Of a stretch of DNA of 64,000 nt, positions 1-7,399 are shown in pieces. Under the pieces are notes generated by a model, which was not told the origin of the DNA, did not search any database, and saw nothing but the letters and a program-made list of their open reading frames with translations. Source of the stretch: an uncultured Verrucomicrobiota bacterium (GTDB lineage Bacteria > Verrucomicrobiota > Kiritimatiellia > CAIQIC01 > Lenti-01); assembly GCA_937872095.1 (NCBI GenBank), contig CALMNW010000076.1:111187-175186 (forward strand), read 5' to 3'. Within the stretch, counting starts at the first letter, position 1, and every line of letters starts with the position of its first letter. The translations under genes and the position numbers were made by a program.

Positions 1-2
1 GA

Positions 3-95
3 ACGTAAAAACTTTCGGCGATTTTTCCACGCTACGTAAAAACTTTGGCCGATTTTTCCACACCGTGGAAAACTTTTTTTCCACGCCGTGGAAAA
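3..95. repeat. Tandem 31-bp repeat running into two TTTTCCAC/GTGGAAAA palindromes
   Basis: Two adjacent units beginning ACGTAAAAACTTT occupy about 3-33 and 34-63 and differ at a few bases. They run into two 19-bp palindromes of the form TTTTCCACnnnGTGGAAAA at 54-72 and 77-95, with ACC and GCC as the central triplets. The same palindrome occurs four times inside gspK near 59.9 kb, so this is a dispersed repeat family. The stretch lies downstream of the porin terminator. No coding capacity is evident. Confidence 0.8.
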
Positions 96-110
96 CCGCG
101 GAGGGGCAAA

Positions 111-140
111 GAAAAGGGCCGTCCGGCAACGGACGGCCCT
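111..140 (-). terminator. Rho-independent terminator of the porin gene
   Basis: A perfect 10-bp stem (116-125 with 130-139) encloses a 4-base loop. On the minus strand it is followed by a T-rich run, TTTTCTTT. It lies about 25 bases beyond the porin stop codon and fits transcription ending there. Confidence 0.85.
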
Positions 141-163
141 TTCCGCAGCGCGCGGGGCGCGAA

Positions 164-1339
164 TCAGAACGCGTACTTCATGGCGACCTGGACGCGGTCG
201 TTGACGGCGTCTTCGCCGCCCATGTAGTCGGTCGTCATGTGGGCGTATTCGGCCATGGCCGTGACGGCGGGGGTCAGCTTGTAGGCGACGTTCCCGAAGA
301 TCTGCTGGTTCTTGGAAGGCCGGCCATCGGCGAGATCTTCGTCTTCCGGATCGTCCACGGAGTAGCCGAGGCCGATGGAGATCTTGTCGGTGGGGTCGAT
401 GAGCAGCTGGGCCCAGCCGCCCTGGGCTTCGATTTCCTCGCCGAGGGCGACGTTGACGCCCTGGCCGATGCCGCCGAAGTAGGTGTCGAGGTTGACGCCC
501 TTCCAGAGGTTGCCCTGCACGGCGATTTGCTTGGTCAGAGGCAGGAAGATGGAGCCCTGCATGGACCAGGTGTCGTAGTCCTGCGCATCCGCGGCGACGA
601 TCACCTTGTTGCTATCGACGCCATCGACCGTTTCCTGGCCGTAGTGGCCGCCGAAGGCGATCTTGGCGGACTTTTCGGTCCAGAGCTTCTGCATCAGGGC
701 GACGCTCCACTGGACGGTCGGCCAATCGGAATCGGCGCCGTCTTCGAAGGTCCCGCCGTCGAGATCTTCGCCGACGGTCTGGGCGGCGGCGACCTTGGCC
801 ACGAGCTTGGTGTCTTCGGCGATCTTCAGCTCCTGGGTGAGGCGAGCCTGGGGCCGGCGGAGGCCGAGGGCGCCGATGTCCGCCAGGTAGGCGAAGTTGA
901 CGATGCGGGGCACGACTTCGCAGAAGGTGTCCCAGTCCTGGCCGAAGCGCAGGGAGAGGCCCGAGGAATGGGCCAGGTCGAGGTAGGCCAGGCGCATGCG
1001 GGGGTTATAGGAATTGGCCTTGTCGCCGCCGTAGAAGTCCATTTCGAACTTGCCGGTGGTTTTCCAGCTGCCGGAATCCGGGCCGAACAGGTTCAGGCCG
1101 AGGCGGCTTTCGCGGGCGCCGAAGTGGGTCTGGGCGTCTTTTTCGCCGTTCAGTTCGGGCAGGACGAAGAAGGCGAAATCGCCTTTGGGCGCGGTGGCCT
1201 GCGTGTCGTGCGACACGTCGGCGCGGAGATAGCCGTAGATCTGCAGGCGCATGCCGGCATCCGGCAGGGTGACTTCCACCGCGAGGGCCGGTACGGAGCA
1301 ACAAACGACGAGGGCCAGGGCAATCCAACTCTTTCTCAT
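164..1339 (-). CDS. Outer-membrane porin-like beta-barrel protein
   Basis: 391 residues. An N-terminal Sec signal peptide (MRKSW, a hydrophobic core, then ALA) probably ends near residue 20. The mature part has alternating hydrophobic and polar strands rich in Gly, Tyr and Asp and ends in VAMKYAF; a C-terminal aromatic residue is the usual recognition feature for outer-membrane barrel assembly. An early 'YGYLRADVSHDT' strand and a later 'RFGQDWDTF' segment resemble DcaP-like or phosphate-selective-type porins, but substrate cannot be assigned. It is monocistronic: a terminator follows at once and the divergent superoxide reductase gene starts 170 bases upstream, so both promoters lie in that gap. 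A ribosome site AAGGAGAC precedes the ATG. Confidence 0.85.
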   Translation of the reverse strand: MRKSWIALALVVCCSVPALAVEVTLPDAGMRLQIYGYLRADVSHDTQATAPKGDFAFFVLPELNGEKDAQTHFGARESRLGLNLFGPDSGSWKTTGKFEMDFYGGDKANSYNPRMRLAYLDLAHSSGLSLRFGQDWDTFCEVVPRIVNFAYLADIGALGLRRPQARLTQELKIAEDTKLVAKVAAAQTVGEDLDGGTFEDGADSDWPTVQWSVALMQKLWTEKSAKIAFGGHYGQETVDGVDSNKVIVAADAQDYDTWSMQGSIFLPLTKQIAVQGNLWKGVNLDTYFGGIGQGVNVALGEEIEAQGGWAQLLIDPTDKISIGLGYSVDDPEDEDLADGRPSKNQQIFGNVAYKLTPAVTAMAEYAHMTTDYMGGEDAVNDRVQVAMKYAF

Positions 1340-1508
1340 GCGGGTCTCCTTGGGGCGTGTTTATTTATCTTATGAAACGATTGTTCCAGAAGAAACGAGA
1401 GGGGGTCAACACCCTTTCCCAACAAAATGCAACTTTTTGCCCCCTCGCCGGTAGCGGTTTCGGACCGGACGTGCTAGGTTTCGACGACAACCCCAACAGG
1501 AGAAGATC

Positions 1509-1904
1509 ATGTCCGAATTCAGCAGCACCATCCAGAACGCCGATTGGAAAGTCGAAAAGCACGCGCCCGTCATCGAAGCTCCGGATTCCGCCAAGGCCGG
1601 CGAGTTCTTCACCGTGACGGCGGGCTTGGGCAAAGCCATCGCCCACCCGAACACGCCGCAGCACTACATCGCCTGGATCTCGCTGTATTTCCTGCCCGAA
1701 GGCGCCAAGCTGCCGATCCAGCTCGCCCACGCCGAATTCAAGGCCCACGGCGATTCGACCACGGACGTTCCCGGCCCGGCCCTGACCAACCCGAGCATGA
1801 TCGCCAACGTCAAGCTGGCCAAATCGGGCGTCTTGCAGGCGGTGGCCTACTGCAACATCCACGGCGTCTGGCAGTCGTCCAAGGCCATCGCGGTCCAGGC
1901 GTAA
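1509..1904 (+). CDS. Superoxide reductase (neelaredoxin / class II desulfoferrodoxin)
   Basis: 131 residues. The enzyme reduces superoxide to hydrogen peroxide without making oxygen, a typical defence of anaerobes. The mononuclear iron site is intact: Glu16-Lys17-His18, His46 and His52, with Cys115 and His118 in a CNIHG motif, spaced as in characterised superoxide reductases. The N-terminal desulforedoxin (4-Cys) domain of class I enzymes is absent, so this is the short form. A clear ribosome site AGGAGAAG sits just upstream of the ATG. The gene is alone, with its own terminator, and is divergent from the porin. No rubredoxin, the usual electron donor, is adjacent. Confidence 0.95.
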   Translation: MSEFSSTIQNADWKVEKHAPVIEAPDSAKAGEFFTVTAGLGKAIAHPNTPQHYIAWISLYFLPEGAKLPIQLAHAEFKAHGDSTTDVPGPALTNPSMIANVKLAKSGVLQAVAYCNIHGVWQSSKAIAVQA

Positions 1905-1927
1905 CCCCGCCGGCCATACCGATCCCG

Positions 1928-1954
1928 CAGCCGCCCGCAAGGGCGGCTGTTTTT
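1928..1954 (+). terminator. Rho-independent terminator of the superoxide reductase gene
   Basis: A 9-bp GC-rich stem (CAGCCGCCC paired with GGGCGGCTG) closes on a GCAA loop and is followed by five T residues on the plus strand. It lies 24 bases after the stop codon. Confidence 0.9.
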
Positions 1955-1965
1955 CGTTTCCGATC

Positions 1966-2073
1966 TCCAATATTCAATCTCCAATCATCAAGTTAACAGC
2001 CGAAGAAGCGCCGGGTTATTCCCGATCGACGGCTGTTCACTTGGAAATTGATGATTGGATATTGAATATTGGA
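1966..2073. repeat. Long imperfect inverted repeat built on the TCCAATATTCAAT motif
   Basis: The left arm (about 1966-2002) and right arm (about 2030-2073) are reverse complements apart from a short insertion in the right arm and single mismatches. They flank a loop of about 27 bases. The arms begin and end with TCCAATATTCAAT / ATTGAATATTGGA. The same AT-rich word recurs in gspI at 61095-61130, so it is a dispersed repeat. It fills the gap between the superoxide reductase terminator and the cupin gene. Confidence 0.75.
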
Positions 2074-2130
2074 CATTGAGATTCCTTTCCCGCTTCCCGT
2101 CCGCCTTCTTTTTTGCTAAATCGTTTTTCC

Positions 2131-2607
2131 ATGACGCCCACCCTCCGCATCCTCGATGCCGCCTTCCTGGATCGGCTCACGGCCGAGGCCGCCGCCGCGC
2201 CGCGGCGGCGCAAGAACGCCAACCTGCACGCGGAACACGATTATCCGTGCCAGCGGTTTTTCAACGCGATGTGCGCGGACACCTACGTGCAGCCGCATCG
2301 CCACTCCGATCCGGCCAAGGACGAAACGCTCGTGCTGCTGCGCGGCAAGCTCGGCGCCGTGATCTTCGACGAAGCCGGCCAGGTCGTCGCGGCCGCCGCC
2401 CTTCTGCCCGGCCAGATCGCGGACGTGCCGCACGGCACGTTCCACACCTGGTGCGCGCTGGAAGACGGCACGGTGTTTTTCGAAACCAAGGCGGGCCCCT
2501 ATCTCCCGCTGGAACCTTCGGAGAAAGCCGCGTTCGCGCCCGCCGAGGGCGATCCGCGCGTTCCAGAGTACCTCGCCTGGCTGAAATCGCTGTGTCTCGC
2601 CCGATGA
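2131..2607 (+). CDS. WbuC-family cupin-fold metalloprotein
   Basis: 158 residues from the ATG chosen here; a TTG 18 bases earlier in frame is possible, and neither start has a strong ribosome site. It resembles the WbuC cupin family found in O-antigen loci: an 'RxN.H...D.QR..NA' opening, a metal-site motif 'QPHRHSD..KDE' and a second histidine stretch 'VPHGTFHTW', which together form the cupin metal centre. The biochemical role of WbuC is not established. The stop overlaps the start of the amylase gene by ATGA, so the two are probably translated together. Confidence 0.75.
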   Translation: MTPTLRILDAAFLDRLTAEAAAAPRRRKNANLHAEHDYPCQRFFNAMCADTYVQPHRHSDPAKDETLVLLRGKLGAVIFDEAGQVVAAAALLPGQIADVPHGTFHTWCALEDGTVFFETKAGPYLPLEPSEKAAFAPAEGDPRVPEYLAWLKSLCLAR

Positions 2608-4349
2608 CCCCGCCACCCCCACCCGTCGCCGCCATGGAACAACTACATATCGCCGCCACGCCCGCCTGGGCCCAAGACGCCATCTGGTACCAGATCTTTC
2701 CCGAGCGCTTCCGCAACGGCGCGCCGCAGTCCGATCCGCGCCCCGAGGATTTCGGCGGGCAAGGCATCCCCGGCTGGCGGGTTTCGCCCTGGAGCATGGA
2801 ATGGTACGGGCGCGACGACTGGGAAAAGCCGCGCGCGGCGAATTTCTGGTCCACGGTGTTCGACCGGCGCTTCGGCGGCGATCTCGTCGGCCTGCGCGAG
2901 CAGCTGCCTTACCTGGAAAAGCTGGGCATCACCGCGATCTATCTGAACCCGATCTTCCGGGCGGCGTCGCTGCACAAGTACGACGCTACGGCCTACCACC
3001 ATATCGACCCGACCTTCGGCCCCGACCGCGAGGGCGATCTGCGCGCGCTGGCCGCCGCCAATGAAACCGAAGACCCCGCCACCTGGATCTGGACCGCGGC
3101 AGACCGCTATTTCCTCGAGCTGGTCGCCGACGTCCACGCGCGCGGCATGCGGATCATCCTCGACGGCGTCTTCAACCACTCCGGCACGCGCTGTTTCGCG
3201 TTCCAGGACCTGCTGCAGAACGGCCGGGCGTCGAAATACGCCGATTGGTACCAGGTCACGAAGTGGCACCGGGACGGCACGTTCGCCTACGCGAGCTGGG
3301 ACGGCGGCGGCAGCCTGCCCAACTTCGGGCGCGACGAGCACACGCTGAATCCCGGCGTGAAAAAATACCTCTTCGATTGCACCCGCCGCTGGATGGATCC
3401 TTCCGGCCAGGGCCAGCCGGCCGAAGGCATCGACGGCTGGCGGCTGGACGTCGCCTTCTGCGTGCCGCACGGCTTCTGGCGCGAGTGGCACGCGCACGTC
3501 CGCGCGATCAATCCCGAGGCCTACACGACCGGCGAAATCGTCGGTCCCGCGCAGGACTGGGTGAAGCCCGACGAATTTTCCGCGGTGATGAACTACGAGT
3601 GGACTTATCCGACGATCGCGTTCTTCACCACGAACGCCGTCCATCTGGGCGCGGCGGAGTTCCGCGCGCGCATCGACGCGCTCCACGCGCGGCACGGTCC
3701 CGGCAGCACGCGAATCCTGCAGAACCTGCTCGACTCGCACGACACCGGCCGCATCCTCACGATGTTCGAGAGCGCCTGTCCGCCCGTGGTTTCCTGGGAC
3801 GCCTATTTCAATTGGCCCAAGGTGGCCGACAATCCCGGTCTGAAGACCCAGCGCCCCGGCCCCAAAGCCAAGGAAGCGCTGAAAATGGCCGCCGCCTGGC
3901 AATTCGCCGGGCCCGGCGCGCCGATGATCTATTACGGCACCGAAGTCGGCATGTGGGGCGGCAACGATCCCTGCGACCGCCAGCCGATGCTGTGGAGCGA
4001 CCTCGCCTACGACGACGAAACGCAGGGGTTCCGCGCGCCGCTGCCGCAGGCGCATCCGCGCGCGCCGGACCTGGATCTCTTCGCGTTCTACCAGCGGATG
4101 ATCGCCATCCGGAAAGCCGAACCGGCCCTGCGACGCGGCGCATTCCGCTGGCTGCCCGCGCCCGACGATTCCACGCTCGTCTTCGAACGGGAACTCGACG
4201 GCGCGAAGATCGTTTGCGCCATCCGCAAAGGCGCCGGCGACGTGCAGATCGAGCTGCCGAGCGCCGGCCGCGATTTGTGGACCGGCGGCGACGTGCCGGC
4301 GGGCCCGTTGACCGTTCCTGGCGATGGCTTCCGGCTCGTGCGGCTATAA
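2604..4349 (+). CDS. GH13 alpha-amylase family enzyme (neopullulanase / maltogenic amylase type)
   Basis: 581 residues from an ATG overlapping the preceding stop (ATGA); Met11 at 2634 is an alternative start. It hydrolyses alpha-1,4 (possibly also alpha-1,6) glucans. All four GH13 signatures are visible: DGVFNH at residues 187-192; GWRLD with nucleophile Asp282; TGEIVG with acid/base Glu311; and SHD with His379-Asp380 for transition-state binding. There is no signal peptide, so a cytoplasmic enzyme acting on imported maltodextrins or glycogen is likely. The C-terminal 90 residues form the usual beta domain. The long upstream extension of the open frame is not coding. It ends convergently, overlapping the DUF4230 gene by six bases. 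Confidence 0.9.
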   Translation: MTPPPPPVAAMEQLHIAATPAWAQDAIWYQIFPERFRNGAPQSDPRPEDFGGQGIPGWRVSPWSMEWYGRDDWEKPRAANFWSTVFDRRFGGDLVGLREQLPYLEKLGITAIYLNPIFRAASLHKYDATAYHHIDPTFGPDREGDLRALAAANETEDPATWIWTAADRYFLELVADVHARGMRIILDGVFNHSGTRCFAFQDLLQNGRASKYADWYQVTKWHRDGTFAYASWDGGGSLPNFGRDEHTLNPGVKKYLFDCTRRWMDPSGQGQPAEGIDGWRLDVAFCVPHGFWREWHAHVRAINPEAYTTGEIVGPAQDWVKPDEFSAVMNYEWTYPTIAFFTTNAVHLGAAEFRARIDALHARHGPGSTRILQNLLDSHDTGRILTMFESACPPVVSWDAYFNWPKVADNPGLKTQRPGPKAKEALKMAAAWQFAGPGAPMIYYGTEVGMWGGNDPCDRQPMLWSDLAYDDETQGFRAPLPQAHPRAPDLDLFAFYQRMIAIRKAEPALRRGAFRWLPAPDDSTLVFERELDGAKIVCAIRKGAGDVQIELPSAGRDLWTGGDVPAGPLTVPGDGFRLVRL

Positions 4350-5048
4350 TGCCGCGGGCGCGACGTTTTCCACGAGCCGGGTCTGGTGGGGAACCGCATC
4401 GGGAAAGACGACGCTCACGGCCTGGGCGCCGAAGCTCTTCGCCAACATTTCCATGGTTTGCCGGGCGGAGGTCTGCACTTCGGAGCTGAGCCGGTGCGCG
4501 AGGTTTCCGGCCAGCGCTTCGGCTTGGCCCTTGGCGGCCTCCATGAGCTTGTTGCGGTCCACTTCGTTGAAGCCGCCGCCGAGGATGCGGTTGACCACGT
4601 CGGGCAGGATGATGGGCAGGAGCTTGCCGCCCTGCTCGTCGTAGAAGGTCACGTTGCGCACGTGCACGACGTAGTCGCACCGCGGCATCTGCAGGCGGTA
4701 GCGGCCGGGCCCCTCCTCCGCCACCGCGAACGCGGGATCGCGCAGGTCGTACTGGAAGTCGATGTCGAACTCGAAGATCATCGCCATCTTCCGCGACGTG
4801 ATCAGCCACTCCAGGTAGCGCTTGCCGAGGTCGCCGAGGAGGTGGTCGCGCGCGGTCACGATTTCCTTCGTCACCGCCTTGAACGCGGACAGCACGCCGA
4901 TGGCCTTCAGCTCCTCGATGGAGGCGACGGCGTCGATCTGCATTTTCCGCCCGCCGCCCTTCCGGCGGAACAGCAGCATCAGGACGCCCGCGAACAAGGC
5001 GCCGCAGACCAAGCTGAGCAAAACGATGGTCAAAGATTGGCTGATCAT
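4344..5048 (-). CDS. DUF4230-like single-pass membrane protein
   Basis: 234 residues. One N-terminal membrane segment (about residues 5-28) is followed by a basic stop-transfer patch (RRKGGGRK) and a soluble domain. The latter has the look of DUF4230: a 'SIEELKAIGVLSAFKAVTKEIV' type opening, a 'FEFDIDFQYDL' strand and a C-terminal helix with many Ala and Gln. The function of the family is unknown. The start follows GAGGTGA, which overlaps the stop of the upstream glycosyltransferase gene, so it closes that operon and is probably coupled to it. Confidence 0.7.
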   Translation of the reverse strand: MISQSLTIVLLSLVCGALFAGVLMLLFRRKGGGRKMQIDAVASIEELKAIGVLSAFKAVTKEIVTARDHLLGDLGKRYLEWLITSRKMAMIFEFDIDFQYDLRDPAFAVAEEGPGRYRLQMPRCDYVVHVRNVTFYDEQGGKLLPIILPDVVNRILGGGFNEVDRNKLMEAAKGQAEALAGNLAHRLSSEVQTSARQTMEMLAKSFGAQAVSVVFPDAVPHQTRLVENVAPAAL

Positions 5049-5052
5049 TCCG

Positions 5053-6168
5053 TCACCTCGCGGTTTGCTGGAGAACATACCACAATTTTTCGGCGCTGGC
5101 TTCCCAGGTGAAGCCGGCGGCGCGGCGGCGCGCCGCCGCGATCTGCCGCGCCCGTTCGGCGGCCGGCAAGGCGAGCGCCGCGCGCAGCGCGTCGGCGAAA
5201 GCCTGCTCGTCGCGGCCGTCCGCATAGCGGACGGCATCGCCGCCGACTTCGGGAATGGACGCCTCGCGCGTCGTCAGGACGGGCGCGCCCGCCCGCATGG
5301 CTTCGAGCACGGGCAGGCCGAAGCCTTCGTAGAGCGACGGAAACGCGAACCAGTCCGCGTTCTGATAAAGCGCGATCAATTCGCGCCACGGCAGGCCGGG
5401 ATAGCGAATCGCGCGGCCGGACGGCGTTTCTTTCAGCGCGGCGGCCACGTCGGCCTCGCCCAGCCGCGCCTTGCCCACCAGGACCAGGCGATGCGGAATT
5501 TCCGCCGCAAGGCGGTTGAACGCGCGCACCAGGACCCCCACGTTCTTGTGCGGATAGGTGTGCGCCACGCACAGCAGATAGGGGGCGCCTGCCAGTTCCC
5601 GCGGCGGCGGGCCGGCCGGCTCGCCGAACGCCGGATCGGCCGCGAGCCGCGTCGTCGTCACCTTCTCCGGCGGCACGCCGAGAAAACGGACGACGTCCGA
5701 TTTGGCGAATTCCGAAATGGCCACCACCGCATCGCTGCGGCGCGCGGCGGACGGATAGAGCACGTCCATCGCGCGGGCCGCGAGCCAGGAGACGTCCTGC
5801 GGAAACCGCTTGTACTGCACGTCGAGGATGGAGACGACCTGCGGGCAGGCGTAAAACGCCGGCGCGGTATAGCCCGGGGACCAGAGGAGGTCCACGCGCG
5901 CGCGGCGCGCCAACCGCGGCAATTGCAGCTGTTCGGCGAGGATGCGGACGAACCGGTTCGTGGCGGCGACGCCGGCGGGCACCGCTTCCGCGGCCGGGAA
6001 TTCCGCGCGCAGCTTGCCGTCGTTCTCCGCGTTGGTAAACAGCACCAGATCCGGACGGTCGGGCCGGCGCGACAGCGCGCGGAGCGATTCCAGCAGATAG
6101 GTTTCGGAACCGCCGACTTCCCCGGGCAAATAGAAGAGCGCGTTAACGCCCAGCCGCAGGGCGGTCAT
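5053..6168 (-). CDS. GT4-family glycosyltransferase (GT-B fold)
   Basis: 371 residues. It shows the typical arrangement of an N-terminal acceptor half with 'GGSETYL' near residue 19 and a C-terminal nucleotide-sugar half with the 'EGFGLPVLEAM..G.PV' signature. A 'YLLCVAHTYPHKN' strand leads into the second Rossmann domain. This fits mannosyl- or rhamnosyl-type transferases of polysaccharide assembly; the donor sugar cannot be read from sequence. The start lies inside the end of the DUF2304 gene (26-base overlap). Confidence 0.9.
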   Translation of the reverse strand: MTALRLGVNALFYLPGEVGGSETYLLESLRALSRRPDRPDLVLFTNAENDGKLRAEFPAAEAVPAGVAATNRFVRILAEQLQLPRLARRARVDLLWSPGYTAPAFYACPQVVSILDVQYKRFPQDVSWLAARAMDVLYPSAARRSDAVVAISEFAKSDVVRFLGVPPEKVTTTRLAADPAFGEPAGPPPRELAGAPYLLCVAHTYPHKNVGVLVRAFNRLAAEIPHRLVLVGKARLGEADVAAALKETPSGRAIRYPGLPWRELIALYQNADWFAFPSLYEGFGLPVLEAMRAGAPVLTTREASIPEVGGDAVRYADGRDEQAFADALRAALALPAAERARQIAAARRRAAGFTWEASAEKLWYVLQQTAR

Positions 6169-6628
6169 CGGTCTTCTCCTTGGGCGCGGCCGGCGCCGCG
6201 CCGATCCGGCGTTCCAGTTCCTGGATCCGGGCCTCCAGGATCGCGCAGCGGGAAGCCGTGGAAGCCGCCTTGTCGTTCAGCGCCGACAGCGCGATCGAGA
6301 AATGGAACGACACGAGGACCAGGAACACGAACACCACCGCGACCACGGACGTGACGTATTGCATGCCGAACCACTCGCGGGCGACGTCCATCACCTGCGG
6401 GAAAAAGGCGGCCAGCGTGATCGTGGCGGCCGTCGCCAGCCACAGCACGGCGTATTTCTCCCGCAGCTTGTAGCCGCGGATCGCCAGCAGCGTGATCAGG
6501 AAAACGCCGACGCTGACCGCGCCCATGAGGGCGCGGATCCGCATCATCTGCGAGGCTTCCGCCAGCCACGGCCACGCCGCGAAAACGCCGGCGGCCAAAA
6601 CGGCGAGCAAGAGCAGGAACCGTTTCAT
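6143..6628 (-). CDS. DUF2304-type small membrane protein
   Basis: 161 residues. An N-terminal signal-like helix is followed by three hydrophobic helices and a C-terminal charged, predicted coiled-coil stretch (residues about 120-145). The 'RGYKLREKYAVLWL' loop between helices is the hallmark of DUF2304, a family usually placed beside dolichyl-phosphate-type GT2 genes, as here. The start overlaps the GT2 stop by ATGA. It may be a membrane partner of that enzyme. Confidence 0.8.
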   Translation of the reverse strand: MKRFLLLLAVLAAGVFAAWPWLAEASQMMRIRALMGAVSVGVFLITLLAIRGYKLREKYAVLWLATAATITLAAFFPQVMDVAREWFGMQYVTSVVAVVFVFLVLVSFHFSIALSALNDKAASTASRCAILEARIQELERRIGAAPAAPKEKTDDRPAAGR

Positions 6629-7392
6629 GGCGCCGGGCATCCTTTCTTGATGAAGGCCGCCGATCCGCGCGGATCCACCGAACGCAGCCGGTCCACGAAC
6701 AAGGCCAGAAACACTTTCGCGGCGAAATTCACCGTTCCCCACGCCTGGATCGAGGATTGGCCGCCTTGCCGGGGCTTGAAGGCCACGGGCACTTCTTCCA
6801 GCGAGAAGCCTTGCCGCCGCAGCAGCGCGATGGCTTCGGCTTCCGGATAATCCGACGGATAGTGGAGGGCGAAGCATTGCAGCAAGGGGCGCGACACCAG
6901 CCAAAACCCGGACGTGGGATCCGTGATGCGCTTGCGGCAGATGATCGACACGAACACGGCCAAGCCTTTGAGCACGAATCGCCGCAGTCCGTTGCCGTGG
7001 TAGGTGCTGCCCTCTCCGTGGCGCGTGCCGACCACGAGATCGGTGGGCTGGCGCAGCATCGCCTCAACCAGCTTGAGCGCCTCGCTGGGGGGATGCTGGC
7101 CATCGCCGTCCAACCGGATGAGATAATCGTAGCCGCTTTCCAGCGCGTCCTTGAAGCCCGTCTGGACGGCCGGTCCGACGCCCAAATTGCACGGCAGGCG
7201 CAGCACGCGGGCGCCGCAGGCCCGCGCGACCTCCGCGGTGCCGTCGACCGAGCCGTCGTCCACCACCGCCACGGCGGCGCCCGGCAGATGGGTCCGGACG
7301 TCCGCCAGCAGGCCCGGCAGCGAGGCTTCCTCGTTGTACGCGGGAATCAGCACCAGCGTGCGTTCCATAAATGACTGCAGGACCGTTTCCAT
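6625..7392 (-). CDS. GT2 glycosyltransferase, dolichyl/polyprenyl-phosphate sugar synthase type
   Basis: 255 residues with a GT-A fold. 'LIPAYNEEASL' opens the nucleotide-binding half, 'VVDDGSVDGT' follows, and 'RLDGDGQHPP' supplies the metal-binding Asp motif. 'TDPTSGFWLVSR' is typical of the DPM1-like subgroup that charges polyprenyl phosphate with a hexose. There are no membrane helices of its own; the coupled DUF2304 protein may provide them. A lipid-linked sugar made here could be the donor for the adjacent GT39-like enzyme. The start at 7392 is chosen for length; Met9 is possible. Confidence 0.85.
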   Translation of the reverse strand: METVLQSFMERTLVLIPAYNEEASLPGLLADVRTHLPGAAVAVVDDGSVDGTAEVARACGARVLRLPCNLGVGPAVQTGFKDALESGYDYLIRLDGDGQHPPSEALKLVEAMLRQPTDLVVGTRHGEGSTYHGNGLRRFVLKGLAVFVSIICRKRITDPTSGFWLVSRPLLQCFALHYPSDYPEAEAIALLRRQGFSLEEVPVAFKPRQGGQSSIQAWGTVNFAAKVFLALFVDRLRSVDPRGSAAFIKKGCPAP

Positions 7393-7399
7393 GGCGCGT

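Noticed and set aside
65..1375. Plus-strand 436-codon frame opposite the porin
   Set aside because: The complementary frame encodes a signal peptide and a barrel ending in Phe; this frame has none of these and crosses the porin terminator.
2055..2603. N-terminal extension of the amylase frame to a 764-residue protein
   Set aside because: It overlaps the cupin gene in another frame, is Arg-rich, and the GH13 domain begins after the ATGA overlap.
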